Positions 36,913 through 48,312 are shown, counted from the first letter of the stretch. The stretch is 64,000 nt of DNA from Siphonodentalium dalli (GCA_032622095.1 CP136062.1:164565990-164629989); one strand, 5' to 3'. The notes: generated by a model not told the origin, from the sequence alone. Numbers and translations are program-made.

Positions 36913-37743
36913 ATTTTAATAAAAAGAACGACCAACCTACTCTAAAATTCAGGGAAGGTGGATATACAAATACCTCTTGGCCCAAAATGAGGCAGCATAG
37001 TTCTCAGAGACATGGTTACCACCTCTCTGAGACCTCTCAATGAACACCGCTCTGATGGGTTCCAAAAACCCCTGTTACGAACCCACGAGCCAAAACAGGG
37101 TTACTTGCTTGTGTTAAACCCTTAACAAATTCTAGCTAAATGAATTTTGAACTACAGAATTTTGAAATTCAATCGTAGGATCAGGTAATTTTATTACCAT
37201 CAGCTGATAGTAATAAAAGGTACGAGTAATTGTCACGAGATATTTTGAATCTGGCATAGTTTTCGTGTGCTGAGATTTCTCTCATGTGGGTGTGTTTTGC
37301 GTCAAAAAGACAGCAGTCCTCTTCATCGGGAAATTGTCAAATCAACTAATGGCTCTGTATGAGATAAGCTCTAACGTATGTCATTTGACTTATTTCTTGC
37401 TAAGTTTAATTTGATATATTTCCCCGATCCGCATCATATATTCAATTTAACCCCATATATTCAGACTGCAGCTGCAGTCTAACCATCTTCAATATTTATG
37501 CGATTATTCAAACATTATCGTGGACCATTGATGAGAGTTAGCAAACTCTCATAAACTTCCCCTTGGGTAGGCCCATCTCTGAGATGGTCTATTATACAGC
37601 TTATGCTTGCGATGTTTTGATATTTTGTTTTATTTTAGAGTTATTGTTCTTCGTTAAATGTTACTGTTAACGATTCTTGAGTTCTCACAATTGGATGATG
37701 ACAATACGATTGGAAACCATTTTGTGAGTGGAAATCATGGAAT

Positions 37744-38325
37744 GTGTTTCAAATATATATACATTCCCAAACAATGTATTGTTACCGGAAAGTAGGAATA
37801 CAACAACTTGTGGATTGGCGGGTGCCTACATATGCCACTAAAAAGAGGGTGCAGACTTTACAACATAAACAACCCCCTACTCTCATATCTAATCGGGACC
37901 AATGGGTGATAGTGTTAGTTGGCCCTATACTGCTGGGTGATAATGTTATCTTCAGCAACGAGTGCCGACTCCCGTGCACTTATAATGATACACATACAAA
38001 TGAAGGCAATGTTAGTGGTGAATTGGAAGAAACACAGAAATTAGTTAATCCCTATTTAATTTCTACCGAACGCCAATCCACTAGACACGACACCAGAAAG
38101 GTAAATAGAAACATAAGATATAAACAGAAACTCCATGGTAATATTCGAGCCTTGGTCCGTAATCGTTTTCATTATGGTCATGTGATTAAACGCTCTTTAT
38201 TGTCTATTCAGCAGAACAGAATGGAGGTTAGGATAAGGCATACTGTTGTAACTATATTTAAATTAGGCACTCTCGGATTAACAGCAAGTTCAGATGTTCA
38301 TTATGGTTTATCTCAAATTTTGTAA
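37744..38325 (+). CDS. Antisense hypothetical frame inside the retrotransposon (193 codons)
   Basis: An open frame runs opposite to Gag in the otherwise empty 3' third of the element. The second half is basic (RHDTRKVNRNIRYKQKLHGN, then RIRHTVV), while the first half has a hydrophobic stretch (WVIVLVGPILLGDNVIF). I recognise no family and see no membrane or catalytic pattern that decides a function. It may be chance, or a captured sequence. A plus-strand open frame of this length in AT-rich DNA is suggestive but not proof. Confidence 0.3.
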   Translation: MFQIYIHSQTMYCYRKVGIQQLVDWRVPTYATKKRVQTLQHKQPPTLISNRDQWVIVLVGPILLGDNVIFSNECRLPCTYNDTHTNEGNVSGELEETQKLVNPYLISTERQSTRHDTRKVNRNIRYKQKLHGNIRALVRNRFHYGHVIKRSLLSIQQNRMEVRIRHTVVTIFKLGTLGLTASSDVHYGLSQIL

Positions 38326-38738
38326 ACATTACTTTCTGTTGCTATATATTTCTGTTCTGGCAATATATGAAACTCTCTGCAATGCAGATGTGCCTTTAAC
38401 AATAGCATGAGTATTCTCTTCTGAACAGCAGGTCAGAAGAGACAAGATGCTTGTGAGCTTGAGTGATCATTTCAGTATCAATCCTACATTTGATGGAAGC
38501 CTATATTTAAGGAAGGCTGTCACTATACTTAGATGCAGGAGATTGGGAACGAGAGCAGCAGCTCTGTCCCGTTTGTCTTGTGTTACACGCCCCTGTTCTG
38601 TGTTACGACTGAGTTTTATTGTAACTAGGACTTTTGTTGACACATTGAAATAGTTACTTGGCGCCCATTCTGCTGAATGGGTGCAATGTTTGAGGTTAGA
38701 TGCGACCCTGTGCTGGAAAACGCATAATCGCTGGTGGT

Positions 38739-38740
<2 letters not shown>

Positions 38741-38826
<86 letters not shown>
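38741..38826. repeat. (TA)n microsatellite, ~43 repeats
   Basis: Uninterrupted TA dinucleotides over 86 bp, inside the retrotransposon. Length is likely to be polymorphic and hard to assemble. Confidence 0.97.
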
Positions 38827-38829
<3 letters not shown>

Positions 38830-39342
38830 TCTGACATTATATGACTCCATTTCCCCTTTTTCCTTTAGGCACAAGGCATCACGTGAAAACAGCAGTTGTC
38901 ACCGAACCAATGCAGCCATTATATATATGTGGAATATAATTGCCGAACAATAATTAATTATTATCCACCATGGTCAAGGAAAAATTAGACAATGAGGGAT
39001 ATGAGGTATACAAATATACGTCAATTGATTAAATTGACGTCCACAAATCGGCAAAAATTGATTTGGAATGCACAATAATTGTGACGAAATGCTCGTGGAT
39101 GTAGTTAACACCATAATTATATGTCGATACATATGTAATTTATCTACATGTGTGCCCAAAAACCAGCTGGCTTTGGTGAATGAAAATTGGTATAAAAAAC
39201 AGGCCACATATCTATCATACACTTTTTAATCACTCCATTTACCCCGTTAAAAATAGAAAAAAGTATTTTCCTATGAGATCACAACTTAATTATTGTCGCG
39301 ATGGAAGGGTATACGAGGTCCGTGCATTATACATGGAGAGTG

Positions 39343-41655
39343 TTAGTGCCAGAAGCTTTTTGCTTTCTTTCGCCATAACAGTGTGAACATCCATAATGAC
39401 GAAAATGGTGTGATTACAGCCCTGGCTACTAGTTCATTACTAGTGTAACATTTCAATGATTTGTGCAAGACACAGCGAGGACCATTCATTTTGGTTGACT
39501 TTTTGCAAATTTGTTTTTCCTTAGTTTGTTCGACTGTGGTTTCAGTATTTGAACATATTGAAAATATAGAGTTAGTGCGCCTTGTTTCTTTCTTGATTAC
39601 GCAAGGCCCTACTCTGATAACATGTGTTTCTGGCATGTCAGTACTGGACAAACTATTATCACTCTGGTGCGATTCGACAAATTTAGCCGTTTCGGATGAT
39701 TTAGTATTATTTGTGACGTCACACTGTGGTTGCATTTCGAGCGACTGTGTGTCCCACGATTGTGGTGTAGAAATGATCGTTTTGGATTTTAAACAGAACA
39801 CGTTACTTGTTTGCAATGAAATTTGCGACAGAGAGCGGAGACACTGATCGGAAATACCACTTAAATTTGATGTATTTGATTGCGATTTCAGCAGAAATCG
39901 TTCGTTAGATTCTTCGTTATTTAGTGTGTTCGATTGCGATTCCCACCGTAGAAATCGTTCACGAGATTCATCTTTGGATGTATTTGATTTTGATAGCGAT
40001 TTCAGCAGAATTCGTTCATTAAATTCATCTTTACTTCTCCCGTTGTTCCATTGAGGAAATGATATGGATTTATCTACAACATGTATATCTCTAGTTCGCG
40101 GCGGACTGTCGTTTTCCGATTCAAAATAATCACACGATAAATCTATCACATCTTGGTTCGTAATATTGGCATCGCCAAAAGTTACGTTTCGGTTAAATTG
40201 GTGGAATCGAACATGTTCTATAGCAGCAGCCATAGACTCTGTTGGGGTAGACACTTCTCGAAACTTTAGTTCTTCGACTTGCGGCTGATCATTATCACCG
40301 AACCTATTCCCCATTTCAATAAGGATTTCCTTGAACGTCATATGCGAACTATTTTCTTCGAGCGACTTGTGATAGTCGAGGGCGGAACCCTCCCGACAAG
40401 ATGACAGTGCAGCTTTACATTCGGCTTTATTCCAACGTTGAAATTCAGCAAATGAACGGAATTCGAAGTCAAACGGCTGCCCAGTTACTTTACCGTCCTT
40501 TGATAATGGTATTTGTGGCGGTATTGAGTTTACTCCATTTATAGGTACATCTTGACCATAATTTTGTCTGGGTCCCGTGTCAGCAGACGCAGGCATATGT
40601 TGGGCTGGTTTTGCATTTACCTTCTCGCGCCCGGATGTTACTGAAATTCCACTGATTGTTGGTTCCCGAAATGAGTTTTGGTCAGACCGACGTTGAAATG
40701 TTATGTCAACATCACCCCTTTCTGGCGATTTGGTTAGATTTTCCGTTGTAACAGTTTGGTAACCACCATAAACTTGTCCGTCAGTTCCGCTAATTGTTAT
40801 TGGAACATTTTGCATAGGTGGGTTAGTTGGAATTCCGCCAGATGGATATTGTTGCATTGGAACATTCTGAGTAGTAACTAAACTCAGATTGTTGGCCTGG
40901 ACCATGATCGGAGGGTTATTTGGTACCTGTATCCGAAGTACTGAAGGATTGATTGTTGTCCCCACGGGGAAACTTTGCCCATTCCCCATTGACTGCATCC
41001 CGGAAACTGTCTGGGCAGAAGGGATGGCTCCGGCAATCATGTTTGTCGCTACATACATCATTGCCTGATTTAAATAGCCCCCAGGCGGGATTTGAACTGC
41101 CATAGCTTGATTATACCCTGGTTGTGGAGGCATATTCACTGCAGGGTTAAATTGCAGTGCCAAAGCTTGGTGTATTTCTCCGGATTGGTTTACCACCGGT
41201 TTGCTAACGGGTGGGACCGACACTGGTGACACGGACATTGTAGAAACCTCATTCTGAGGCACATGTTGGGGCACAGAACCCGACACAGAATTCCCCAGCC
41301 AAACTTGATTCGCCCCTGCATTGCTTTGCATTGCCCCAAGTGGACCCGATAATGGCCCTGAAGTCGTGCACACATTTGGGGTAGGCATACTCCGAATGTT
41401 TTTACCCCATGGCGTTTTATTTGGAACATAGCCATGTGGTAGTGGCACTGTGGGCATGGGCCAAGATGTCGGCTGTACTGCCGGTGTCTGTACAGGAAGA
41501 GATATTTGTTTGAATGTACGATCTCCAAAGGGAGCATAATTTGTAGTAGCTCCTTTATACCGAGTCCCATTCAACTGAATGGGGGCAGTATCCAACTTGG
41601 AAATCGGACACGTCCCTGTACTGGAACATGTGTAATGAGACGTTGGTACTTGCAT
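39343..41655 (-). CDS. Gag-like polyprotein, second frame (retrotransposon capsid region)
   Basis: 770 codons from the first ATG; the frame is open upstream to 41,748. Residues 1 to about 380 are Pro/Gln/Asn/Ser/Met-rich and low in complexity. Residues about 385-490 have the layout of a Ty3-type Gag capsid: FAEFQRWNKAECKAAL, REGSALDYHKSL, FKEILIEMGNRFGD and then a helix with TESMAAAIEHVRF. The rest is Ser/Asn-rich with three ERFLL/ERILL-type repeats. No CCHC zinc knuckle is visible and no protease follows. The likely role is forming the particle that packages the element's RNA. It overlaps the preceding frame at 41,571-41,748 in the -1 register, so the two may be one protein made by frameshift or splicing, or parted by one sequence error. 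Confidence 0.7.
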   Translation of the reverse strand: MQVPTSHYTCSSTGTCPISKLDTAPIQLNGTRYKGATTNYAPFGDRTFKQISLPVQTPAVQPTSWPMPTVPLPHGYVPNKTPWGKNIRSMPTPNVCTTSGPLSGPLGAMQSNAGANQVWLGNSVSGSVPQHVPQNEVSTMSVSPVSVPPVSKPVVNQSGEIHQALALQFNPAVNMPPQPGYNQAMAVQIPPGGYLNQAMMYVATNMIAGAIPSAQTVSGMQSMGNGQSFPVGTTINPSVLRIQVPNNPPIMVQANNLSLVTTQNVPMQQYPSGGIPTNPPMQNVPITISGTDGQVYGGYQTVTTENLTKSPERGDVDITFQRRSDQNSFREPTISGISVTSGREKVNAKPAQHMPASADTGPRQNYGQDVPINGVNSIPPQIPLSKDGKVTGQPFDFEFRSFAEFQRWNKAECKAALSSCREGSALDYHKSLEENSSHMTFKEILIEMGNRFGDNDQPQVEELKFREVSTPTESMAAAIEHVRFHQFNRNVTFGDANITNQDVIDLSCDYFESENDSPPRTRDIHVVDKSISFPQWNNGRSKDEFNERILLKSLSKSNTSKDESRERFLRWESQSNTLNNEESNERFLLKSQSNTSNLSGISDQCLRSLSQISLQTSNVFCLKSKTIISTPQSWDTQSLEMQPQCDVTNNTKSSETAKFVESHQSDNSLSSTDMPETHVIRVGPCVIKKETRRTNSIFSICSNTETTVEQTKEKQICKKSTKMNGPRCVLHKSLKCYTSNELVARAVITPFSSLWMFTLLWRKKAKSFWH

Positions 41656-42620
41656 ACCTTTCCAACCCAGTACGTCGCCCCTATTGGGATACGGTTTCCA
41701 CCTGTTTGAAACTGGTTTCGCTCTCCTAGTGGACCCTGGATGGTTTCCTTATCAACATTGTGAATTCCCTCAACTTGCTTTGGTCTAACGACCTCGTGAC
41801 TTCCCACTGGTTGGGGACTCACTTGATTTGTGACCACCGGAGCGCCATAATTAAGGAAAGGCGAACCAAACATTTGCATGTTATGTGGATTGAATACCGG
41901 CGGATTCCAATATGGCGGCGGTACATCTGGGCGACACCAAAATTGTGCCACGCACGGTTGCACGTCTCTGGGTTGATAAGAGATATATGAACCATTTGTT
42001 GCCGGATCTGGTGTCAAATTTGTGTCCGATTGTGGAATTGTTACAGTCGTTTCTGGAATTGTGGACATCAGCAGATTTCCCATCCCATTTCCCGATAAGT
42101 AACTGGACATATTATGCACATTGGTAACTTGGGCCCCTGAATCAGAAATGGTACCATCAAAATTAGTTTGGTACAATGGTTGTTGGTATGTCATGTTTTG
42201 ATTCGTTCCAACTGTCATTTGTTCTGTATTCGGGGTTTGGACATTGCTAGCCTGCCAAGCGTTAATTTCAGTTGACAATAAGTCCGGCGCGTTGAAACTG
42301 TTATGTGATGCCCCACCACCGTTGCTCACTTGCGAATATATTTTTTCGCAATGGTCAGTATCACTCCCGATAACCATTGAGTGCATGAACGTTTGATTTG
42401 ATGGGTAATCATACATTAATCCGATTGAGATGTTTGACCCCGTGTGACTAGAAGCTCCATGAGCAAATCCGGACATTGAATCATCCTGTTGGCTAATCAG
42501 CGGATTAGCGACAGAGTGTACCCACGGAGTGTGCGCTTGAGCGAACAATGGCTCAACTCGCTGGCTGTTTATCGGATTATACGCCGCTTTCACATCTGCA
42601 CTGATGTTTTGAATCATCAT
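41571..42620 (-). CDS. Gag-like polyprotein, first frame (N-terminal part)
   Basis: 349 codons starting with ATGATG, the first start after the leader. The composition is rich in Asn, Gln, Pro, Ser and Thr throughout, with motifs such as PPPYWNPPVFNPHNMQMFG near residue 235. It closely resembles the low-complexity first half of the next frame, which suggests one continuous protein. PPPY is the form of a late-domain motif used by retroviral Gag proteins, but a single occurrence is weak evidence. A possible splice donor (AAG|GTATGC) lies at about 41,658 near the end of the open overlap. No conserved domain can be named. Confidence 0.6.
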   Translation of the reverse strand: MMIQNISADVKAAYNPINSQRVEPLFAQAHTPWVHSVANPLISQQDDSMSGFAHGASSHTGSNISIGLMYDYPSNQTFMHSMVIGSDTDHCEKIYSQVSNGGGASHNSFNAPDLLSTEINAWQASNVQTPNTEQMTVGTNQNMTYQQPLYQTNFDGTISDSGAQVTNVHNMSSYLSGNGMGNLLMSTIPETTVTIPQSDTNLTPDPATNGSYISYQPRDVQPCVAQFWCRPDVPPPYWNPPVFNPHNMQMFGSPFLNYGAPVVTNQVSPQPVGSHEVVRPKQVEGIHNVDKETIQGPLGERNQFQTGGNRIPIGATYWVGKVCKYQRLITHVPVQGRVRFPSWILPPFS

Positions 42621-43506
42621 GCAAATGACCTACTTCGTTTCAACAAAATAACGATTGGCCGTTTTAGCAGATACGAATAGTTCCGAAAATTCCAGCAAGA
42701 ATTTTCATGAGATCGCCACGTTGTTATAGCGACGTCCCCTCGTTGGACTGTTTCGGGAAATTATTCGTTATCTTCCAAAAAACAATTCGCGCAAATAAAA
42801 ACTCCCAAAATTTGCTAATGTCGGAACTCCTCGATAAAAGATGTTATACAAGGTGTAAATGCACGAATATTGAGCAAATGGTGATATACTATCCGAAATA
42901 TGCCTATATAAACGCTATTGGTAGCCTTTATAGACAAATTCACCTACATTTGAAAAATTGGAAAATAATCCTACGAAAATTGGCAAAAATAATACTCTGA
43001 GACAAAAATAATTCAATTGCATAAAATTAAAAAATTGAAAAGAAATTTCCGTGAAAATGGGCAAAACGAAAAAATAAGTGCCAATTAATTGAAAAATACG
43101 GCGAACTTGATTGAAATGTCCGCGCAGCAGAATGAAAACAAAACAGCCTTCATTCTCTACTAAAAAAAATAAATAATCCAATAGCAACAGGTGAGAAAAA
43201 ATAAATATTCAACAGTGGCAAACACTTGTGCGAAAACAAAAATGCAAGCCAAAAAACAATCAGAACAATGGCAAAAAAGTATGACAAAAAGCAAAATTAT
43301 CTTATAAATAAATAAATAGGAAAAATAGTATGCAGTGCAAAGTGCGAAGAGCAAAAATTACGGTGCGGATTGCAGAAATTACCAAAGATAATAAACGGAT
43401 TGAAAAAACATGTGAAAAATTATTTTGCCAGTGTGAGAAAACAGTGTATTTTACCGGCGAGAAAAATATCAAGAAACAGTTCACAAAAAACGCCGCAAAG
43501 ATTCGA

Positions 43507-43524
43507 GTAAGATCGACGACGCCA
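43507..43524 (-). promoter_or_regulatory. Primer-binding site candidate
   Basis: Two bases inside the 5' LTR the coding strand reads TGGCGTCGTCGATC. This is the expected position and starts with TGG, complementary to a tRNA ending CGACGACGCCA. Which tRNA is meant was not determined. Confidence 0.55.
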
Positions 43525-43526
43525 TT

Positions 43527-43841
43527 TGTTATAATTATGGGGTATTGTGCAGCATTGTGAATAATTATACATGAAGTGCAAGTGTGAAATAATACCTTTT
43601 AATAATACAGCAATAGAAATACACGATGTTGTCAATAGGTTGGTTTGGATTCAAGTGATGGGTTTCCGTCAGCCTCGTCATCTCGTGAACTTCCGGCTAT
43701 CTTCGGGCATCCTCGGTGGTCTCCGGATTCTCCCGTATCTTCGCTCCAATATCGCTATATTGGAGCCGTTTGCCGAGAAGCATCTATTTGATACAGGTTT
43801 TACTCTACCAGGCCTAACTATTAAAACCCATAAATACAACA
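43527..43841 (-). repeat. 5' LTR of the retrotransposon (315 bp)
   Basis: Same length and, by eye, the same sequence as 36,589-36,903. It carries the promoter for the minus-strand transcript by position. A shortened copy lies at 55,436-55,714. Confidence 0.9.
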
Positions 43842-44340
43842 ATATAATAATAATTTGAGTCGGCGGTTTTAAAGCAGTCAGTCGGGACGAGCAGAAACCA
43901 ACACTTTATTAAGTATGGCCAAAACAGAAGGCTTCTTTGTTTGATATGTTATAATCCTTGTCTGGACATTGAAGACCGCATTTACTTACTCAGCGCTGTT
44001 AAACAAAAGGAGTCGACCTTGTGTCAACATTTTGTCACTGTTTGACTCGCAGGCGATATATTCATAATTGATTTGTAACACTATACGTGACTATAGCATG
44101 CATGGCTTATCGCTTGCTACAGCCGTAGGCTAATTTCGGGTTTTATCTTTTGAATAGGGAGATTTCGTTTCCCAATCGGGAGTATGCACTAGAGAAATGA
44201 CACAAAATCGGGAGACTCCCGACGAAATCGGAAGGCGACTTCACTTCTCCCTGGCGCGACACTAAGGCGACTTCGAGGGCGACTATTTCGCCCTACTCGC
44301 CTGGTAAGCTGAGGCCTGGGTTACCTGACATGCCCCCCTT

Positions 44341-47300
44341 TTAGCTCACCTGAGACGAAGTCTCCGGTGGAGCTATAGTCATCACTCCTCGTCTGTCCGT
44401 CAACAATTCTTTGAACATCTTCTCCTCTTGAACCGTATGACCAAATGGGTTCATATTTGGTGTGGATGTTCCCTAGGCGACTCATTCAGATTTGTTCAAA
44501 TGAGGTCACTGGGTCAAACAGTTGCGAAGCCAGGGCCACAACTCTTTCCCTCCATAGTGATTCTTTTAAACATCTCAAATACCATCAGGCCAAATGGGTT
44601 CATATTTGGTATGAAGGATCCTTGGGCGACTGGGGTTCAGATTTGTTCGAATGAGGTCATTGGGTAAAATGTGGGCATGGCCAGGGACATCATTTTTTTT
44701 TTATTAAACTCCATGGTCAATTATATATATATATATTGTGCCCCTGGTCCTTTATTAAAGTTCACTGCTTCTGCCACCCTGGTCCCAAAAATAATATTTA
44801 CTCAAATTCTGAATAGAGAATCATTCGAAAGAACCATTTACTTTGGCTCTAACTGTATGAAAATGTGATCAGATAGTTGAATAAGGGCAGAGCCACAGAC
44901 AACCATTTCACCACATAGTAATTCTTAAAATATGTTTGCAAGAGCCAAGAACTAGTTGGCTTATTTAGCATGGAATATTCTTGTTTGACGGCAATTCAGA
45001 TTTTTTTTAATGGAGTCACCTGGTCAAATAGGGGCCAAGCGAAGGACAGTTTCACTCTTAGTATGCTTCCTTCAAAAGGACCCATCAGGTTTATTTTACT
45101 GATATTTAGTATGAAGGTTTTTTGTTGTCTGGGATTCAAATTTATTCAGATGGGGTCACCAGGTTAAATAGGGTGGGACCAGGGACACAACTATATGTCT
45201 CTATAGTAATTCTTAAAATGTCTTCTAAAGAGAGGTTGGACTATTTAGCTTTCATATACTTGGAGGATCCTTTAGTGACTGAGATTCAGATTTGTTAACA
45301 TGAGGTCAACATGTTAAGAAATGACGGGGCTATGGGGACTAATAAAATCATTGAAATACCAAATTCATTAAATCATCTACCTTGGACCTACGGTCACCTA
45401 CCGGACTGATTAATTTGACATACATGTACCGGTATGGTGTTTTGGGTCCATGGATAATTGGGCTTCAAACATGTCTAAATGGTTTAATAAAAAGGTGCTT
45501 GCGAGATTGGAAATTTCAAACAATTGAGAAAGTTAGAGATGTCTGTTGTGAAATTCCAACCTAAGACTTAGGAGTCTGGAGGGGACTTGTTGAGCTGGAG
45601 GAGGGGGTGATCAGTAGTGTATAGTTGGTAATTTCAAGGTGGATATTCACCCATCTACATACATGAAGCCTCTCTAGCCACATCCTGTTTAGATAAACTT
45701 CTTTCAAAGTTATTATGAAAAGTTCTGACTGTTGTGGTCTCCAGTCTTATCAGTCTGGTGAGCGACCCCCCAGTCATTGACTGTCTTGTTTAATGGTGGA
45801 TCCCATTCAAACAAATTTTGATCCCAACTCTCCATAGGCCATATACACCAAATGCCATTTTTGATTGGTCGAACCCATTTTACCAGATCTGTAACCCAGT
45901 CCCAGGTAACACAAGGACCCTCCATGCTAATTACTAGATCTAAGCTAAATAGGACTGATGGCTCTTGAGGAGGAGCCATTTTAAGAATTACTATGGGGGA
46001 AGAGTTACGTCCCTGATCCCATCCGTATTTGACTGGTGAACCCATTTCAACAAATCTGAATCCCAGTCACCCAAGGACTCTCTATACCAAAATGTATGCT
46101 AAATATGTCAAATGGTTCTTGAGAAGATGTTTCAAAAATAACTAATGAGGGAAAGAATTATGTTGGTGGCTCTGACCCTAAAATCCAATTCTGAATCAAA
46201 TCTGAATCCTAGTCACCCATACCAAATATAAGCTGAATATGCCTGATGATTCTTGATAGGAAGACATTTTAAGAATTACAATGGACGGACAAGTTATGTC
46301 CCTGGTTCCGCACTTATTTGACCAGGTGACCTCATTTTAACACATCTGTATCCCCGTCACCCAAGGACCATCCATACCAATTATAAGATAAATAACCCCG
46401 ATGATTCTTGAGATGTTTTAAGAATTACTATGGATGGAAATAGTTAAGTTCCCTAGCTATGCAACTTTTTGGACCATGTGACCCCCGTTTGAACAGAACT
46501 GAATCCCAGTCAACTAGGGACCATCCACACAAAATGTCTCAATTCTTCATCTCAGGTAAGCTAAGAAAAATGCCTCCTTCTTTCTCATCCAGTTTCCCAT
46601 ATGTAATTGCCTGAGAAAACAGGTATTTAGTTTTACTGGCCTAACTGTCAAAGATTCATCATTCACACTTGGCCTTGAGAGTTTGTTATCATAAGCCATA
46701 TGTCATTTATATACAAACTCTCTAACAGGCAGATAATTTTAGGGTATTAATCAAAGGAGCGGTCATTCCTATCAGATTTGTTTACACTGCCATTTCATTT
46801 ATTACTTTATAATCATTTGACTTCTATATGGTGTTAAGTAAACATTCTGTGATAGCAAGCCACCTTCCTCATATCTCATAGAGCTCCGAGTATCTGCTGT
46901 TTGCATGTTCTTGATTTTAGACTGATTTACACCAAATTTGGTTTAGTCACCCTGGTGAATGTTATAATGGTGTTATTTTTTTTTAATTGAGCAAGAAATT
47001 AATCTCAATTAAAAAAATAAAATTAATTTGACGAAAAAAAAGCCATGTTTTCTTTTTCTCAATTTTTTTTTTTTTATAGATTGAACAAGGAGTTCCATCT
47101 AAATTTTTTTGTTTACAAATTGTGTCCCTGGCTCTGCACTATTTGACCCAGTGACCCCCATTTGAACAAATCTGAACCCCAGTCACCCAAGGACCCTCCA
47201 CATCAAATATAAGCTAAATCGGCCCAATGGAAGAAGAGAAGAAATCATTCTAAGAATTACCATGGAGGAATAGAGTTATGGCCCTGCTTTCACAACTATT

Positions 47301-47474
47301 TGACCCAGTGACCTCATTTGAACAATCTGAATGTGAGTCAACTAGGGAACATCCACACCAGATATGAACCCATTCGGTCTCATGGTTCCGAAGATGTTTG
47401 AAGAATTGTTGATGGATGGACAGACGGATGGATGGACGGACGAGGAGTGATGACTATAGCTCCACCGGAGCATG
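44341..47474. repeat. Large fold-back repeat made of ~180-190 bp subunits (in unit A)
   Basis: The left end ttagctcacctgagacgaag then ggtggagctatagtcatcac is matched in reverse at the right end (gtgatgactatagctccacc). The left half holds plus-oriented subunits (gggttcatatttggt, cagatttgttcaaatgagg). The right half holds the same subunits reversed (gaacaaatctgaa(t/c)ccagtcac, ccaaggacc). The right end has a run of ggatggacgg. The repeat copy in unit B is at 56,214-59,348. Confidence 0.8.
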
Positions 47475-47840
47475 GTTCATCGGAAAGCTCTTGGCGAGAG
47501 CTTTCCGATGAATGCCAACAAGTCATATTTCCGACTAAATCCTGAAAAGTTACCCACAATTCTGCTGTGGTTAAGGGGTCGATAAGTGATGATTACTTAG
47601 GGCATTACTGTATTCAGTTACAAAAGGGGTGAGACGAATATAGCACAAATTCATTCATGAAAATTTTATTTCATCATCAATATAAACCTATGATTGTAAT
47701 GAATTGTAAGAGAAATGGCTATGTCACAATGAAATTTCATAAATATAAACAGCAGACTGCTAAAACATTCATAAATACATAACTAAATGGCTATCATGAG
47801 AAGCCATGACTGTATTCAGGGAACAGTCTCCACATACATA

Positions 47841-48053
47841 GTAATGCTCCAATTAATCGACTCCTTAACCACAGCAGAATTATGGGTAACTTTTAGTTAA
47901 GGATTTAGTCGGAAATATGGCTTGTTGCCATTCATTGGAAAGCTCTCGCCGAGAGCGTTCCTATGAATGGCAATAAGCCATATTTCCGACTAAATCCTGA
48001 AAAGTTACCCATAATTCTGCTTTGGTTAAGGAGTCGATTAATTAGAGCATTAC
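47841..48053. repeat. Fold-back MITE-like hairpin, ~100-bp arms (unit A)
   Basis: gtaatgctccaattaatcgactcc pairs with ggagtcgattaattagagcattac, continuing through taaccacagcagaattatgg and atttagtcggaaatatgg. The centre is gctctcgccgagagc. A related partial copy lies at about 47,470-47,610. Confidence 0.82.
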
Positions 48054-48206
48054 TGTATACAATTGTCTCTGAAAACTGCAGTTTCCATGTTTATGAAGGT
48101 CTTTCACTAAAACAAAATATTTTTCAACATAACTTATCAGATTCAGAGAAATGAAAATGAATATCTGTTCCAGGACTGAGAATATGGTGCCCGACATTTG
48201 CAGAAT

Positions 48207-48277
48207 GAGGTCCCCAGAGGGTGAATTTAGTACCGCACAGCGGGCTAGCATAATTAAATTCAATCTCTGGGGACCTC
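48207..48277. repeat. Hairpin of the gaggtccccagag family (unit A; B copy ~60,081-60,153)
   Basis: gaggtccccagagggtgaatt pairs with attcaatctctggggacctc; here the pairing has a few mismatches. It lies in the 3' flank of SF3B3. Confidence 0.78.
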
Positions 48278-48312
48278 AGTGTGTTTAGGCCCAATCTTGT
48301 CCGGAAATTATC

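Larger units (their letters stand above)
36589..43841 (-). mobile_element. Complete LTR retrotransposon with Gag-like frames and no pol
   Basis: This 7,253-bp element is bounded by two 315-bp direct LTRs with TG...CA ends. Read on the minus strand it has, in order: 5' LTR, a PBS candidate two bases inside it, an AT-rich leader (43,510-42,621), two overlapping Gag-like frames (42,620-39,343), about 2.4 kb without any sense coding frame, a polypurine tract, and the 3' LTR. The flanks share atat as a possible 4-bp target duplication (weak, AT-rich). I see no protease, reverse transcriptase, RNase H or integrase. It would therefore depend on pol supplied in trans, like the plant Gag-only elements called TR-GAG. 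The LTRs appear identical, so insertion was recent. Confidence 0.85.

Noticed and set aside
38625-38953. Frames with long Tyr-Ile repeats
   Set aside because: Translation of the (TA)n microsatellite.
43302-43635. Short frames next to the LTR, repeated at 55,211-55,544
   Set aside because: They lie in the retrotransposon leader and LTR and repeat only because the segment is duplicated. Their amino-acid content is AT-driven.
44428-45564. Several 60-80 codon frames repeated at +11.87 kb
   Set aside because: They fall inside the fold-back minisatellite repeat and show no protein-like conservation between its subunits.
45713-46045. 110-codon minus frame, repeated at 57,587
   Set aside because: Derived from reversed repeat subunits (gaatcccagtcacc...). 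Its persistence reflects the recent duplication, not selection.
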